Origin: CAVXYG01 sp963706835
Lineage (GTDB): Bacteria; Actinomycetota; Actinomycetes; S36-B12; GCA-2699445
Length of the DNA: 64,000 nt
Direction of reading: 5' to 3'
Assembly (NCBI GenBank): GCA_963706835.1
Contig: CAVPOB010000005.1
Span: forward strand, 62,001-126,000
Below are positions 8,824-17,599 of the stretch, piece after piece. How positions within the stretch are numbered: the stretch's first letter is position 1; every line of letters starts with the position of its first letter. Position numbers and translations under genes: made by a program. The notes below the pieces were generated by a model. That model was not told where the DNA came from, made no database searches, and saw only the letters and a program-made list of their open reading frames with translations.

Positions 8824-9942
8824 CTACGACGACTCCAGTCGGGCCGGATAGTCGCCGTACTCGCTGGCCTTCCCCGGCGGTGCCAGCCAGTCGACGTAGT
8901 TCAGTGGCAGATGGTCATCCAGCGAGTACGGGATCGGGATTCGGCGCAGCAGGGGGAATCTGTTGAACACGAACTGCACCGGCGCCAGCGCGATGGAGAT
9001 CAACAGGTTCTGGCGCTGATCCCGGTCCACCCGCTCATACCCGCCGTCGGCGGCCACCTCGTACTGCGGCCCGAAATGCGCGTAGTCGCCGGTGCCGCGC
9101 GGAGGCAGGCCGGGGACCACATCGTCGCGATAGATGAAGCGCAGGAACCGCAGTTCCCGACCCGTCACCTCCATGGTGTTCGCCAGCGACTTGGGGCCCA
9201 CCATGGGCTGGCCGTACCCGTAGCAGGAGCGCAACACCTGGCCTAGTTCGCCGTAGGCCGGATCCTCCAACAGCAGCAGCGCCTGGATCGCCGCCATCGC
9301 GGCGCCCAGGCTATGGCCGGTGAGGTGCAGGGCGGTCATGGCGGAATCGACGGGCTCGCCGTCCAGGATCGACCGGCCCTCGCGAGCGCGGTGCAGGGCG
9401 GCGATGAGCGGGGAGCGGATGGAGCGGACGTTGCGGTAGAAGCCGGGGTGGACCGAATAGTCCTGGCCGCCGACCTCGATGGTGACCGGGCCGTTGTGCA
9501 GGTCGGCGTCGGTCATCCAGTTGGCGACGTTGAACGGTTCGGTGCCGCGGTAGGCCAGGATGACCACGGACCCGTCCTGGCTCTGGATGAGGAACCCGCT
9601 GGCGACGACGAACGCGGCGTCGATGCGCTCAGCCACCATCAGGACCCGACTGCCGGGCAGTCCCAGTCGCGCCATCATCCGGGCCAGAGTGTTGGGCTCG
9701 TCGCCGAAGCCCACCACGGACGCATAGGCGTAGGCGGCGCACACCGACAATGCATGGGCCACCACCGGGTCGGCCTCACCGTCGCCGCCCGGATCGTGCG
9801 ACTGGAGCCGGGACAGCAGATCGGGGTGCAGGGGGAACTGGCCCTTGGCCCGGCTGGCGGTGGCCGGCTTCAGGGGCCGCAACTCCTCCAGCGACGGACC
9901 GATAGCGTGAGCGATGATACATGTGACCCTCCCGGCCTCCAC
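8824..9942 (-). CDS. Class 3 lipase-like alpha/beta hydrolase
   Basis: This protein of about 372 residues is a Lipase_3 family hydrolase. The nucleophile elbow LTGHSLGAAMA places the catalytic serine at Ser211, and YRGTEPFNVANWMTD fits the oxyanion and lid region. Candidate aspartate and histidine of the triad lie in RDDVVPGLP and in YSLDDHLPLNY. No signal peptide is seen. The start is uncertain: the GTG at 9942 lies before a good GGGAGGG site that leads to an out-of-frame ATG at 9922, so the true N-terminus could be shorter or affected by a small sequence error. It is divergent from the HMG-CoA reductase gene. Substrate is unknown. Confidence 0.8.
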   Translation of the reverse strand: MEAGRVTCIIAHAIGPSLEELRPLKPATASRAKGQFPLHPDLLSRLQSHDPGGDGEADPVVAHALSVCAAYAYASVVGFGDEPNTLARMMARLGLPGSRVLMVAERIDAAFVVASGFLIQSQDGSVVILAYRGTEPFNVANWMTDADLHNGPVTIEVGGQDYSVHPGFYRNVRSIRSPLIAALHRAREGRSILDGEPVDSAMTALHLTGHSLGAAMAAIQALLLLEDPAYGELGQVLRSCYGYGQPMVGPKSLANTMEVTGRELRFLRFIYRDDVVPGLPPRGTGDYAHFGPQYEVAADGGYERVDRDQRQNLLISIALAPVQFVFNRFPLLRRIPIPYSLDDHLPLNYVDWLAPPGKASEYGDYPARLESS

Positions 9943-9982
9943 TCTATGGCGAGGAGCGGCACATCCGCGGGAAGGATCAGCG

Positions 9983-11158
9983 ATGCCAGACAGGCCGCCG
10001 GTGCCGCGCAGCCGCGACGACGACTACACCGAGGGTATGGCCGCAACCCGTCGCGAGTTCGTGCAGGAGCAGACCGGAACGAGGCTGCACCACGCGGGAC
10101 ACTACTCGCTGGATCCGGCGACCCTGCCGGGCAATATCGAGAACTTCCTCGGTGTTGCTCAGGTGCCCGTCGGGCTGGCCGGGCCGCTGCTCATCGATGG
10201 CGAGCATGCCAGCGGCGACTTCTACATCCCGATGGCGACCACCGAGGGAACGCTGGTGGCCTCCTACAACCGCGGCATGCGGCTGCTCTCGGCTGCTGGC
10301 GGCGTTCGGACCACGCTCGTCGATGACCGGATGCAGCGCGCCCCGGTGTTCGTCCTCGCCGATGCCCGCGCCGGCCGAGCCTTCGGGGAGTGGATCGAGG
10401 CGCACATGGCGCAGATCCGCGCCGCTGCCGAAGCCTCGACCAGCCACGGCCGACTCCTCGACATCGAGCAGTACGCGGTGGGTCCGCTGCGCTACCTGCG
10501 GTGCAACTTCGCCACCGGCGACGCCGCGGGGCAGAACATGGTCGGCCGGGCCACGCTGGCGGCCTGCGCATGGATCAAGGAGCATCATCCCGATCACCCG
10601 TCCTTCGTCCTGTCCGGAGCGATCGACACCGACAAGAAGCACTCCGCGATGAATCTGTTGCGGGGGCGCGGCAAGCGAGTGGTCGCCGAGGCGACGATCC
10701 CGGCGGCTGTGCTCGCCGAGCAGATGCGGGTCACGCCGCAGCAGCTCTTCCGGGTGCGCCAGTACACGCAGGCGGGGGCTTACATGGCGGGGGCCGCCAA
10801 CAACGGCGCCCATGCCGCCAACGGGTTGGCCGCGCTGTTCATCGCGACCGGGCAGGACGTGGCCAACATCGCCGAGTCTCACGCCGGAATCTCCTACAGC
10901 CAGTTGCTCGACAACGGCGACTACTACTGGTCGATCACGCTGCCGGCGCTGATCGTGGCGACGGTGGGCGGCGGCACCGGGTTGGCCACCCAGCAGGAGT
11001 ACCTCGCGATGCTGGGCTGCGCCGGACCGGGCCGTGCCGCCCGATTCGCCGAGATCTGCGCTGCCACCGTGCTGGCCGGTGAGGTCTCGCTGGCCAGTGC
11101 CATCCTGGCGGGCGAATGGGTGGCCGCTCATGAACAGTACGGCCGCAACCGCGGGTGA
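9983..11158 (+). CDS. Hydroxymethylglutaryl-CoA reductase, class I-like
   Basis: This 391-residue enzyme reduces HMG-CoA to mevalonate. All family motifs are present: ENFLGVAQVPVGLAGPL, MATTEGT with Glu88, GDAAGQNM, DTDKK with Lys218, GQDVAN with Asp292, TVGGGTGL, and a C-terminal His383 in the position of the catalytic histidine. The ATG at 9983 follows GGAAGGA at a good distance. The protein lacks an N-terminal membrane anchor. No other mevalonate-pathway gene is in the window, whereas dxs of the alternative MEP pathway is at 49884. It is isolated between a lipase gene and an inositol-phosphatase-like gene. Enzyme identity is strong; its pathway role is open. Confidence 0.9.
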   Translation: MPDRPPVPRSRDDDYTEGMAATRREFVQEQTGTRLHHAGHYSLDPATLPGNIENFLGVAQVPVGLAGPLLIDGEHASGDFYIPMATTEGTLVASYNRGMRLLSAAGGVRTTLVDDRMQRAPVFVLADARAGRAFGEWIEAHMAQIRAAAEASTSHGRLLDIEQYAVGPLRYLRCNFATGDAAGQNMVGRATLAACAWIKEHHPDHPSFVLSGAIDTDKKHSAMNLLRGRGKRVVAEATIPAAVLAEQMRVTPQQLFRVRQYTQAGAYMAGAANNGAHAANGLAALFIATGQDVANIAESHAGISYSQLLDNGDYYWSITLPALIVATVGGGTGLATQQEYLAMLGCAGPGRAARFAEICAATVLAGEVSLASAILAGEWVAAHEQYGRNRG

Positions 11159-11165
11159 TGGGGGA

Positions 11166-11179
11166 CGCGGCGCGCCGCG
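11166..11179. terminator. GC palindrome between convergent genes
   Basis: CGCGGCGCGCCGCG is a perfect 14-base palindrome in the 22-base gap between the HMG-CoA reductase gene and the convergent phosphatase gene. As RNA it would fold only with a small loop. A terminator role is inferred from position. Confidence 0.3.
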
Positions 11180-11180
11180 A

Positions 11181-11990
11181 TCAGTCCAGCATGCCCAGGA
11201 GTCCGGTGCGAACGGCTGTCCAGACGTCTGGGGTGCGTGCGACTAGCAGCGGACGACGGGCCTCGTCCAGCACCGTGAATGCGGTGCCGTCGAGATAGGC
11301 GGCGCGCCCGCCCGCCTCGGCCAGCGCGAGCGTACCGGCGGCGTGGTCCCAGGGCATGCTGCCGGTGAAGAAGACGAAGTCCACGCTCCCGTCGAGCACC
11401 TCGGGGTATTCCGCCCCCGCGCATCCGAGGGTGGGCCGCAGGTCTGCGGCACCGGCAGCTGCGCGGCGCTCGATGTCCGCCACCGCGGCCGCCGGCAGGG
11501 CGTGCAACGGCACGATCCCACGGGGCCTCCCCGCCGGTCCCACGGCCGGCCCGACCGGCCGGTCGTCGATACGGGCGCCGTCGCCGATCGCGGCCACCAC
11601 CATCCGGTTCTGGAGCGGGAGATGGATCCAGCCATGGGTCGTGACGCCGTTCTCCACCAGTGCCACCAGCAGGCCGAACGGCTCGCGGCCGGCGGCGAAG
11701 TTGGCCGTCCCGTCCACCGGGTCGATCACCCAGACCGGTTCGGCCCGGTGGAACCGGTCCAGAATCGCGGGGTCCGCGTGGACGGCCTCCTCGCCGACCA
11801 CCGTCGAGGTGGGCAGCAGATCGGTCAGCGCGGCGCTGAGCGCCGCTTCGGCCTGCAGATCAGCCTCGGTCACCCAATCGCCGGGCCGCTTCTGGAACAC
11901 CGGCGTCTGCGGGGAGCGGAAGCGCGGCAGCACGATCTCACTCGCGGTGCGGCGCAGCAGTCGGCCGACCTCTTCCTGCAACTGCCCCAT
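11181..11990 (-). CDS. Inositol monophosphatase family phosphatase
   Basis: This 269-residue protein is a magnesium-dependent sugar-phosphate phosphatase of the IMPase superfamily. Metal ligands are visible in VVGEEAV (Glu67, Glu68), IDPVDGTANF (Asp90, Asp93) and MPWDHAAGTL. Relatives dephosphorylate inositol 1-phosphate, histidinol phosphate or fructose 1,6-bisphosphate; sequence alone does not choose between them. Its ATG lies three bases after the sucB stop codon, so it is cotranscribed with the E2 gene. It converges on the HMG-CoA reductase gene. Family is certain, substrate is not. Confidence 0.88.
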   Translation of the reverse strand: MGQLQEEVGRLLRRTASEIVLPRFRSPQTPVFQKRPGDWVTEADLQAEAALSAALTDLLPTSTVVGEEAVHADPAILDRFHRAEPVWVIDPVDGTANFAAGREPFGLLVALVENGVTTHGWIHLPLQNRMVVAAIGDGARIDDRPVGPAVGPAGRPRGIVPLHALPAAAVADIERRAAAGAADLRPTLGCAGAEYPEVLDGSVDFVFFTGSMPWDHAAGTLALAEAGGRAAYLDGTAFTVLDEARRPLLVARTPDVWTAVRTGLLGMLD

Positions 11991-11993
11991 CGG

Positions 11994-13727
11994 CTACAAG
12001 CCCAAGTCGGACTCGAAGGCCGCACCCTCCAGTCGCTGCTTGACGAAGCTCAGGTACCGAGCCGCGTCCGCGCCGTCCACGAGTCGATGGTCGTAGGTCA
12101 GCGCCAGGTAGACCATGCTGCGGGTTGCGATCGCTTCTCCGCTGGCGGCGTCCGGCACCACGACGGGCCGCTTGACCACGGCGCCCACGCCCAGGATCGC
12201 CACCTGGGGCTGGTTGATGATCGGCGTGTCGAACAGAGCCCCGCGGCTGCCGGTGTTGGTGAGGGTGAACGTCCCGCCGGACAGTTCGTCGGGCGTCACC
12301 TTGTTCGTCCTGGTCCGCTCAGCGAGGTCGGCGATGCGCTTGGCGAGGCCACCGATCGTGAGATCGCCGGCATCGCGGATGACCGGCACCAGCAGGCCCC
12401 GCTCGGTATCGACGGCCACGCCGAGATGCTCTGCCCCGTGGTAGGTGACGGTCCCGGCGCTGACATCGATGGACGCGTTGACCACGGGGTAGGCCCGCAG
12501 GCCCTCGATGGCGGCCTTGGCGAAGAACGGCAGGAAGGACAGCTTGACGCCCTCGCGTGCCAGGAATGGGCCCTTCGCGCGATTGCGCAGGTTCGCGATC
12601 CCGGTGACGTCGGCCTCCACCACCGTGGTCAGCTGGGCCGAGACGTGCAGCGACTCCACCATCCGCTCGGCGATGACCTTGCGCAACCTGCTCAACTTCT
12701 CGGTCTTGCCGCGCAGTTGACTCTCGGGCGCCGACTTGGGGGCGGCCGGTGCGGCGGCTGCCGGTGCGGCGGCGGCCGGGGCTGGGGCCGAGGGCGCGGC
12801 TTGCGGCGCGGCCTTCTTCGCCGCTGCCGCCTCCACGTCCTGACGCCTGATGCGGCCCCCCACGCCGGTCCCTTGCACTGCGGCCAGGTCCACACCCAGC
12901 TCGATCGCCATCTTGCGGACCAGTGGGGTCACATAGGCGTCGCGAACAGCGGCTGGCGGCGCAGCCGCAGGTGCCTTCGCCGGCGCCGGGGCGGGCGCGG
13001 CAGCGGGAGGCGGGGCAGCCGGAGCCGAGGCCGGAGCCGGCTCGGCGGCGGGGGCTGCCGGCTGCTCGGGCTGCGCGGCTTGGGGCGCGGCGCCCGGGGC
13101 GCCGATCAGTGCCAGGCGCGCGCCGACCTCCGCAGTCTCGTCCTCGCCGACCGTGATCTCCAGCAGCACCCCGGAGGCGGGGGAGGGGATCTCGGTGTCG
13201 ACTTTGTCGGTGGAGACCTCCAGCAGCGGCTCGTCCACCTCCACGGTCTCGCCGACGGACTTCATCCAACGCGTGATGGTGCCCTCCGTGACGCTCTCCC
13301 CGAGGGCCGGCAGCAGCACTGGGGTCGTGCTGCCGTCTGCTGCTGCCGCGGGCGCCTGGGCGCTCTGCGCCTGGGGCGCTGCCGAGGTCGCTGGAGCGGC
13401 AGGGGCAGGGGCAGGTGTCTCGGCGGCCGGGGCGGGGGCTTCGGCCGCCGGGGACGCCGGGGCCGGTGCGGCTTGCGCCGGGGCCTCGCCGGGCTCCCCG
13501 ATCAGAGCCAGGGCCCCGCCCACCTCGACGACGTCGTCCTCCCCGGCGATGATCTGCAGCAGGACGCCGGATGCGGGGGAGGGGATCTCGGTGTCCACCT
13601 TGTCGGTGGAGACCTCCAGCAGCGGTTCATCCGCACTGACCGCATCGCCGACGCTCTTCAACCACCGGGTGACGGTGCCCTCGGTGACGCTCTCGCCGAG
13701 TTGGGGCATATTGACGGGGACCGACAT
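11994..13727 (-). CDS. sucB: Dihydrolipoamide acyltransferase (E2 of a 2-oxoacid dehydrogenase complex)
   Basis: This 577-residue E2 transfers acyl groups from lipoyl arms to coenzyme A. Two lipoyl domains carry the same TDKVDTE motif (the first lipoyl lysine is Lys43), joined by alanine/proline linkers. A peripheral subunit-binding domain follows (VTPLVRKMAIELGVDL) and then the catalytic domain with YDHRLVDGADAARYL, His547. The ATG at 13727 has a GGAG site. The actinobacterial homologue is annotated as succinyltransferase, but the mycobacterial protein DlaT at this locus works in pyruvate dehydrogenase, so pyruvate or branched-chain use is equally possible. It lies between lpdA and a phosphatase gene, near lipA and lipB, which supply its cofactor. 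Confidence 0.95.
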   Translation of the reverse strand: MSVPVNMPQLGESVTEGTVTRWLKSVGDAVSADEPLLEVSTDKVDTEIPSPASGVLLQIIAGEDDVVEVGGALALIGEPGEAPAQAAPAPASPAAEAPAPAAETPAPAPAAPATSAAPQAQSAQAPAAAADGSTTPVLLPALGESVTEGTITRWMKSVGETVEVDEPLLEVSTDKVDTEIPSPASGVLLEITVGEDETAEVGARLALIGAPGAAPQAAQPEQPAAPAAEPAPASAPAAPPPAAAPAPAPAKAPAAAPPAAVRDAYVTPLVRKMAIELGVDLAAVQGTGVGGRIRRQDVEAAAAKKAAPQAAPSAPAPAAAAPAAAAPAAPKSAPESQLRGKTEKLSRLRKVIAERMVESLHVSAQLTTVVEADVTGIANLRNRAKGPFLAREGVKLSFLPFFAKAAIEGLRAYPVVNASIDVSAGTVTYHGAEHLGVAVDTERGLLVPVIRDAGDLTIGGLAKRIADLAERTRTNKVTPDELSGGTFTLTNTGSRGALFDTPIINQPQVAILGVGAVVKRPVVVPDAASGEAIATRSMVYLALTYDHRLVDGADAARYLSFVKQRLEGAAFESDLGL

Positions 13728-13790
13728 CTGTCGTGGCTCCTTCGTCGGGGCGCCGGCGGCGCCGGTGCGGTCTGTGGTCAGTCTGACGCC

Positions 13791-15165
13791 TCAGGCGTGG
13801 GCATGCAGCGGTTTGCCGGCCAGTGCCAGGTGGGCCTCGCCCAGCGCCTCGTTCTGGGTGGGGTGGGCGTGGATCAGTTGCGCCACCTCGGCGGGCAGCG
13901 CCTCCCAGTTGTAGATCAGCGCGGCCTCACCGATCTGCTCGCCCATCCGCGCGCCGATCATGTGCACACCGACGACGGGGCCATCGGTCACGCTGACCAG
14001 TTTGACGAAGCCAGTCGTCGCCAGGATCTGGCTCTTGCCGTTGCCGCCGAGGTTGTACTCGACCGACTTTACGTTCGACTCGCCGTACCGTTCCTTCGCC
14101 TGCTCCTCGGTCAGTCCGATGGAGCCGATCTCCGGCTCGCAGTAGGTCACGCGCGGGATCCCCATCTCGTCGATCGGCGCCGGGTCGAGCCCGGCGATCT
14201 CCTCGGCGACGAAGATGCCCTGCTGGAAACCGCGATGGGCCAGTTGCAGGCCCGGGCACGATGTCGCCCACCGCGAAGACGTTCTGCAGGTTGGTGCGCA
14301 GATGGTCGTCGGCCAGGACCCAGCCGCGCTCCATGGCGATGCCCTGCTCCTCGAAGCCCATGCCGGTGGCATTGGGCCCGCGGCCGACGGCCACCAGCAG
14401 CAGATCGGCAGACAGCGCACTGCCATCCTCCATGCTGATGGTGACCCCGTTCTCGTTCTGCTCCGCGGAGGCGAACCGGACCCCGGTCTTGAAAGCGATC
14501 TTGCGGCGCCGGAATGCCCGCTCCAGCGCCTTGGAGACCGCTGCGTCCTCGGCGGGGACCAGGCGGGGCAGTGCCTCGACGATCGTCACATCGGTACCGA
14601 ACGAGCGCCAGACCGAGGCGAACTCGACCCCGATCACGCCGCCACCCAGGACGATCACCGATTGCGGGATCCAGTCCAGTTGCAGCGCCTGATCGCTGGT
14701 CATGATCCGGCCACCGATGTCCAGGCCGGGCAGGCTGCGGGCGTAGGAGCCCGTTGCCAGCACGATGTTGCGTCCGACGTACTCGCGCCCATCGACGGTG
14801 ACCGTGGTGGGCCCGGTGAGCCGGCCCTCGCCCTCGACGTAGTCCAGCCCGCGGCTCTTCACGAGTCCCTGCAGGCCCTTGTAGAGGCGACCGACGACCC
14901 CGTCCTTGTACTTGTTCACCGCCGGCAGGTCGATGCCGCTCAGCGTCGCCGTCACGCCGAACTGGCTGGACTCGCGAACGGCGTCAGCGGTCTCGGCGGC
15001 GTGCAGCAGGGCCTTGGTCGGGATGCAGCCGCGGTGCAGGCAGGTGCCGCCGAGCTTGTCCTTCTCGATCAGCGCCACCTTCAGGCCCAGCTGACTGGCG
15101 CGCAGCGCGCAGGCGTATCCGCCGCTTCCGCCGCCGAGAATGACAACGTCGTACGGTTCTTCCAC
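13791..15165 (-). CDS. lpdA: Dihydrolipoamide dehydrogenase (E3), with one frameshift
   Basis: Lpd re-oxidises dihydrolipoyl groups of E2 with FAD and NAD. The N-terminus has the FAD motif GGGSGGYACALRA, the redox pair Cys42 and Cys47 (GGTCLHRGCIPTKALLH) and the NAD motif GGGVIGVEF. The C-terminal dimer domain ends with IHAHPTQNEALGEAH, which holds the catalytic His-Glu pair. The frame breaks near 14251-14253: one extra C in the plus-strand run CCC separates GDIVPG from LQLAHRGF. Removing it restores an uninterrupted protein, so I treat this as a probable sequence error. The GTG at 15165 has a GGGAG site. The gene precedes sucB by 63 bases on the same strand. Confidence 0.93.
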
Positions 15166-15249
15166 GATGACTCCCGTTCGCTCAGCGTCCCGGCCGGACG
15201 TCGATCAACGTCTCCCTCATCCAACCACCAGTTGCCGCTGTTCGCGGCC

Positions 15250-16752
15250 TCACACCTGCAGCGACCCGTCGGCCATTGCTCGCGCAACGGCGACCAGGGT
15301 GCGCACGCCGAACCCGGTGCCGCCCTTGGGCGTGTAGCCGCTGGGACTGGCGGTGTTGAAGGCGGGCCCGGCGATGTCGATATGGCTCCACGGCACCTCG
15401 TCGGGGACGAATTCCTGCAGGAAGAGCCCGGCGGTCAGCATGCCGCCGTTGCTGCGGTCACCGATGTTGGCGATGTCCGCCACCGGGGAGTCCAGCGAGG
15501 GCCGCAGCTCCGGAGGCAGCGGCATCGGCCACAGCGCCTCGCCCGCCTGCCGCCCCACCGCGCAGATGCCGTCCCGCAGCGCGGCATGGTTGCCCATCAC
15601 ACCGGCCGTCGTCATGCCGAGCGCGACCATCTGGGCGCCGGTCAAGGTGGCGATGTCGAGCAGGGCGTCCGGCTGTTCCCGGGCGGCGCGCACCAGGGCG
15701 TCGCCCATCACCAGGCGGCCCTCGGCGTCGGTGTTCAGCACCTCGACTGTGGTGCCGCCGTACATGGTGATGACATCCCCGGGGCGCTGCGCGGTGCCGC
15801 CGGGCATGTTCTCTGCCACGGCAAGCCAGCCGGTCACCGCGATCGGCAGTGCCTCGGCGGCGATGGCGAGCACGGCCGAGGCAACCGCCGCCGCCCCGGA
15901 CATGTCGCACTTCATCGTCTCCATGGACTTCGGCGGCTTCAGCGACAGCCCGCCGGAGTCGAAGGTGATCCCCTTGCCCACGAGTGCGAGGTGCTGCACA
16001 GCCCCCTCCGGCGCGTAGGACATGCGAATGAGGCGGGGCTCGTCGGAGGAGCCCTGGCCGACGCCGAGGATCCCGCCGGATGCCTCGCTGCGGAGCTGGT
16101 CGGCGTCGATGACGCGGACCGTGACATCGGTGCCCTGTGCTGCCGAGAGGACGCGTTCGGTGAAGGCCGAGGGCCGCAGCGCGCCGGGCGGGGTGTTGAC
16201 CAGGTCGCGGCAGAGGTTCACCGCCGCCGCCCGCTCAGTGGCATCGGCCACGGCGGCGTCGGCATCCGGCATCCCGGTGGCCAGCACCGTGACTGCCGCC
16301 GTCTTGGTCGGCTTGGCCGTCGTGGTGCGGAACGCATCGAAGGAGTACCCGCCCAGCAGCGCGCCCTCCAGCACCGCGACCGCCGTCTCGGCGTCGGGCG
16401 CCGGCAGGGCAAGCGCCAGCGACGCGAACGAGCGGCCCGCCCGGGCCGCGGCACCGGCAGCACGCCGCATGACCTCGCTGCCGGCCAGATCCGGCCTGGG
16501 GCTGCCGAGTCCCACGCCGATGACCACTCCGGCCGGTAGCGGGGCCGGACTGGGCACCACCGTCGTGTCGCCGAGGCCGGTCCCCGCGCCGACCACGGTG
16601 AACAGGTGCTCCAGGTCTCGCCGGACCTCTTCGGGCAGCGCGTCCGGTTCCGCCTGCACCCGGATCCGGTCGTCCTGCTTGTGCAGCGCAACCACAGCGG
16701 CTTCCGTCTCGATCTGCGTCAGGGACGACTCGGTGATTGCGCAGTGGACCAC
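15250..16752 (-). CDS. pepA: Leucyl aminopeptidase (M17 family)
   Basis: This 500-residue cytosolic exopeptidase removes N-terminal amino acids using two metal ions. The metal-binding and catalytic motifs are GKGITFDSGGLSLKP and EVLNTDAEGRL, both intact, with an active-site lysine in the first. The N-terminal domain, less conserved, precedes them. The GTG at 16752 follows GGAGGA at five bases and is preferred over any upstream frame. It lies 84 bases upstream of lpdA on the same strand. The mycobacterial pepB gene is also close to the E2 gene. Assignment is secure. Confidence 0.94.
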   Translation of the reverse strand: MVHCAITESSLTQIETEAAVVALHKQDDRIRVQAEPDALPEEVRRDLEHLFTVVGAGTGLGDTTVVPSPAPLPAGVVIGVGLGSPRPDLAGSEVMRRAAGAAARAGRSFASLALALPAPDAETAVAVLEGALLGGYSFDAFRTTTAKPTKTAAVTVLATGMPDADAAVADATERAAAVNLCRDLVNTPPGALRPSAFTERVLSAAQGTDVTVRVIDADQLRSEASGGILGVGQGSSDEPRLIRMSYAPEGAVQHLALVGKGITFDSGGLSLKPPKSMETMKCDMSGAAAVASAVLAIAAEALPIAVTGWLAVAENMPGGTAQRPGDVITMYGGTTVEVLNTDAEGRLVMGDALVRAAREQPDALLDIATLTGAQMVALGMTTAGVMGNHAALRDGICAVGRQAGEALWPMPLPPELRPSLDSPVADIANIGDRSNGGMLTAGLFLQEFVPDEVPWSHIDIAGPAFNTASPSGYTPKGGTGFGVRTLVAVARAMADGSLQV

Positions 16753-16826
16753 GGGTTCCTCCAGGGTGATCGGCGTCGCTGTCCCGCCGGGCCCGACGAT
16801 ACCCGCAGGGCGGCAACCGCGCCGCG

Positions 16827-17546
16827 TCAGCGCCCGTTCGGGGCGAGCGCCCGAGCGAGGTTCCGGCTGGCGGCGACGACCGCGGCAGCATGGAGGTCGC
16901 CGGGCGATTCGCCGAACCGCTCGAGGGGCCCGGAGACGCTGATCGCCGCCACGACCGCACCCGAGCCGTCGCGCACCGGCGCCGACACCGAGGCGACGCC
17001 TGCCTCCCGCTCCGCGACACTGGCCGCCCAGCCGCGCTGCCGCACGCCGGCGAGCGCAGCGGCGTCGAAGGTCGCGTGCGCCACCAATGGGGCGCTGCGC
17101 TCCGGCGGCTCCCAGGCGAGCAGGACTTGGGCTGCCGAGCCAGCGGTCATGGGTAGCCGAGCCCCGGTGGGCACGCTGTCCCGCAGTCCGCTGGGCCGAT
17201 CGGCGGTGGCGATGCACAGTCGTGCGCGGCCCTGCCGCCGGTACACCTGGCAGCTCTCGCCGGTGGCATCGCGCAGCGCGCGCAGCACCGGGGTCGCGGC
17301 TTGGGCGATGGGGTCGCTGGGTGCTCCGGCCGCCAGAACCGGGATCGCGGGCCCGATGGCGAAGCGCCCGCCGGCGTCGCGCTGCAGCAGCCCGTGGCCC
17401 TCGAGTGCGACGGCCAGCCGGTGGGCGGTGGGCCGACTGATCCCGGTGCGCTCCACCAGCTCGCCCAGGGTCAGCGGCTCGGCCGCAGCGGCAGTCAGGA
17501 TCGCCACCACTTTGTCGAGCACCATGACTCCGCTACTATGTTCCAT
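16827..17546 (-). CDS. IclR family regulator, NdgR/LtbR type
   Basis: This protein of about 239 residues has an N-terminal winged helix-turn-helix (LGELVERTGISRPTAHRLAV) and a C-terminal IclR effector domain. Its N-terminus MEHSSGVMVLDK matches the start of NdgR/LtbR proteins, which control leucine and tryptophan or amino-acid-dependent growth in streptomycetes and corynebacteria. I therefore choose the ATG at 17546, not the GTG 21 bases earlier. It is divergent from leuC, the conserved arrangement, with palindromes in the 53-base gap. Regulation of leuCD and of itself is inferred from these relatives. Confidence 0.9.
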   Translation of the reverse strand: MEHSSGVMVLDKVVAILTAAAAEPLTLGELVERTGISRPTAHRLAVALEGHGLLQRDAGGRFAIGPAIPVLAAGAPSDPIAQAATPVLRALRDATGESCQVYRRQGRARLCIATADRPSGLRDSVPTGARLPMTAGSAAQVLLAWEPPERSAPLVAHATFDAAALAGVRQRGWAASVAEREAGVASVSAPVRDGSGAVVAAISVSGPLERFGESPGDLHAAAVVAASRNLARALAPNGR

Positions 17547-17548
17547 AG
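17536..17548. promoter_or_regulatory. Small palindrome over the IclR-gene start codon
   Basis: CTATG and CATAG form an inverted repeat around TTC, covering the start codon of the IclR gene. It may be a second operator half or chance; it is reported because it neighbours a longer palindrome. Confidence 0.3.
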
Positions 17549-17560
17549 ATTGATATTTGC

Positions 17561-17577
17561 ATCTCACATAGTGAGAT
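17561..17577. promoter_or_regulatory. Palindromic operator between the IclR gene and leuC
   Basis: ATCTCAC and GTGAGAT form a perfect seven-base inverted repeat around ATA, in an AT-rich patch that contrasts with the GC-rich surroundings. It lies 15 bases upstream of the IclR-gene start and 23 bases upstream of the leuC start, where an LtbR/NdgR operator is expected. The symmetry is seen; the binding protein is inferred. Confidence 0.6.
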
Positions 17578-17599
17578 TGCCAGTCGAGGAGGAGCCCGG

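Noticed and set aside
11343..14438. Very long open frame on the plus strand opposite sucB and lpdA
   Set aside because: It is antisense to two certain genes, its composition is low-complexity (arginine, glycine, histidine), and such frames are expected in high-GC DNA.
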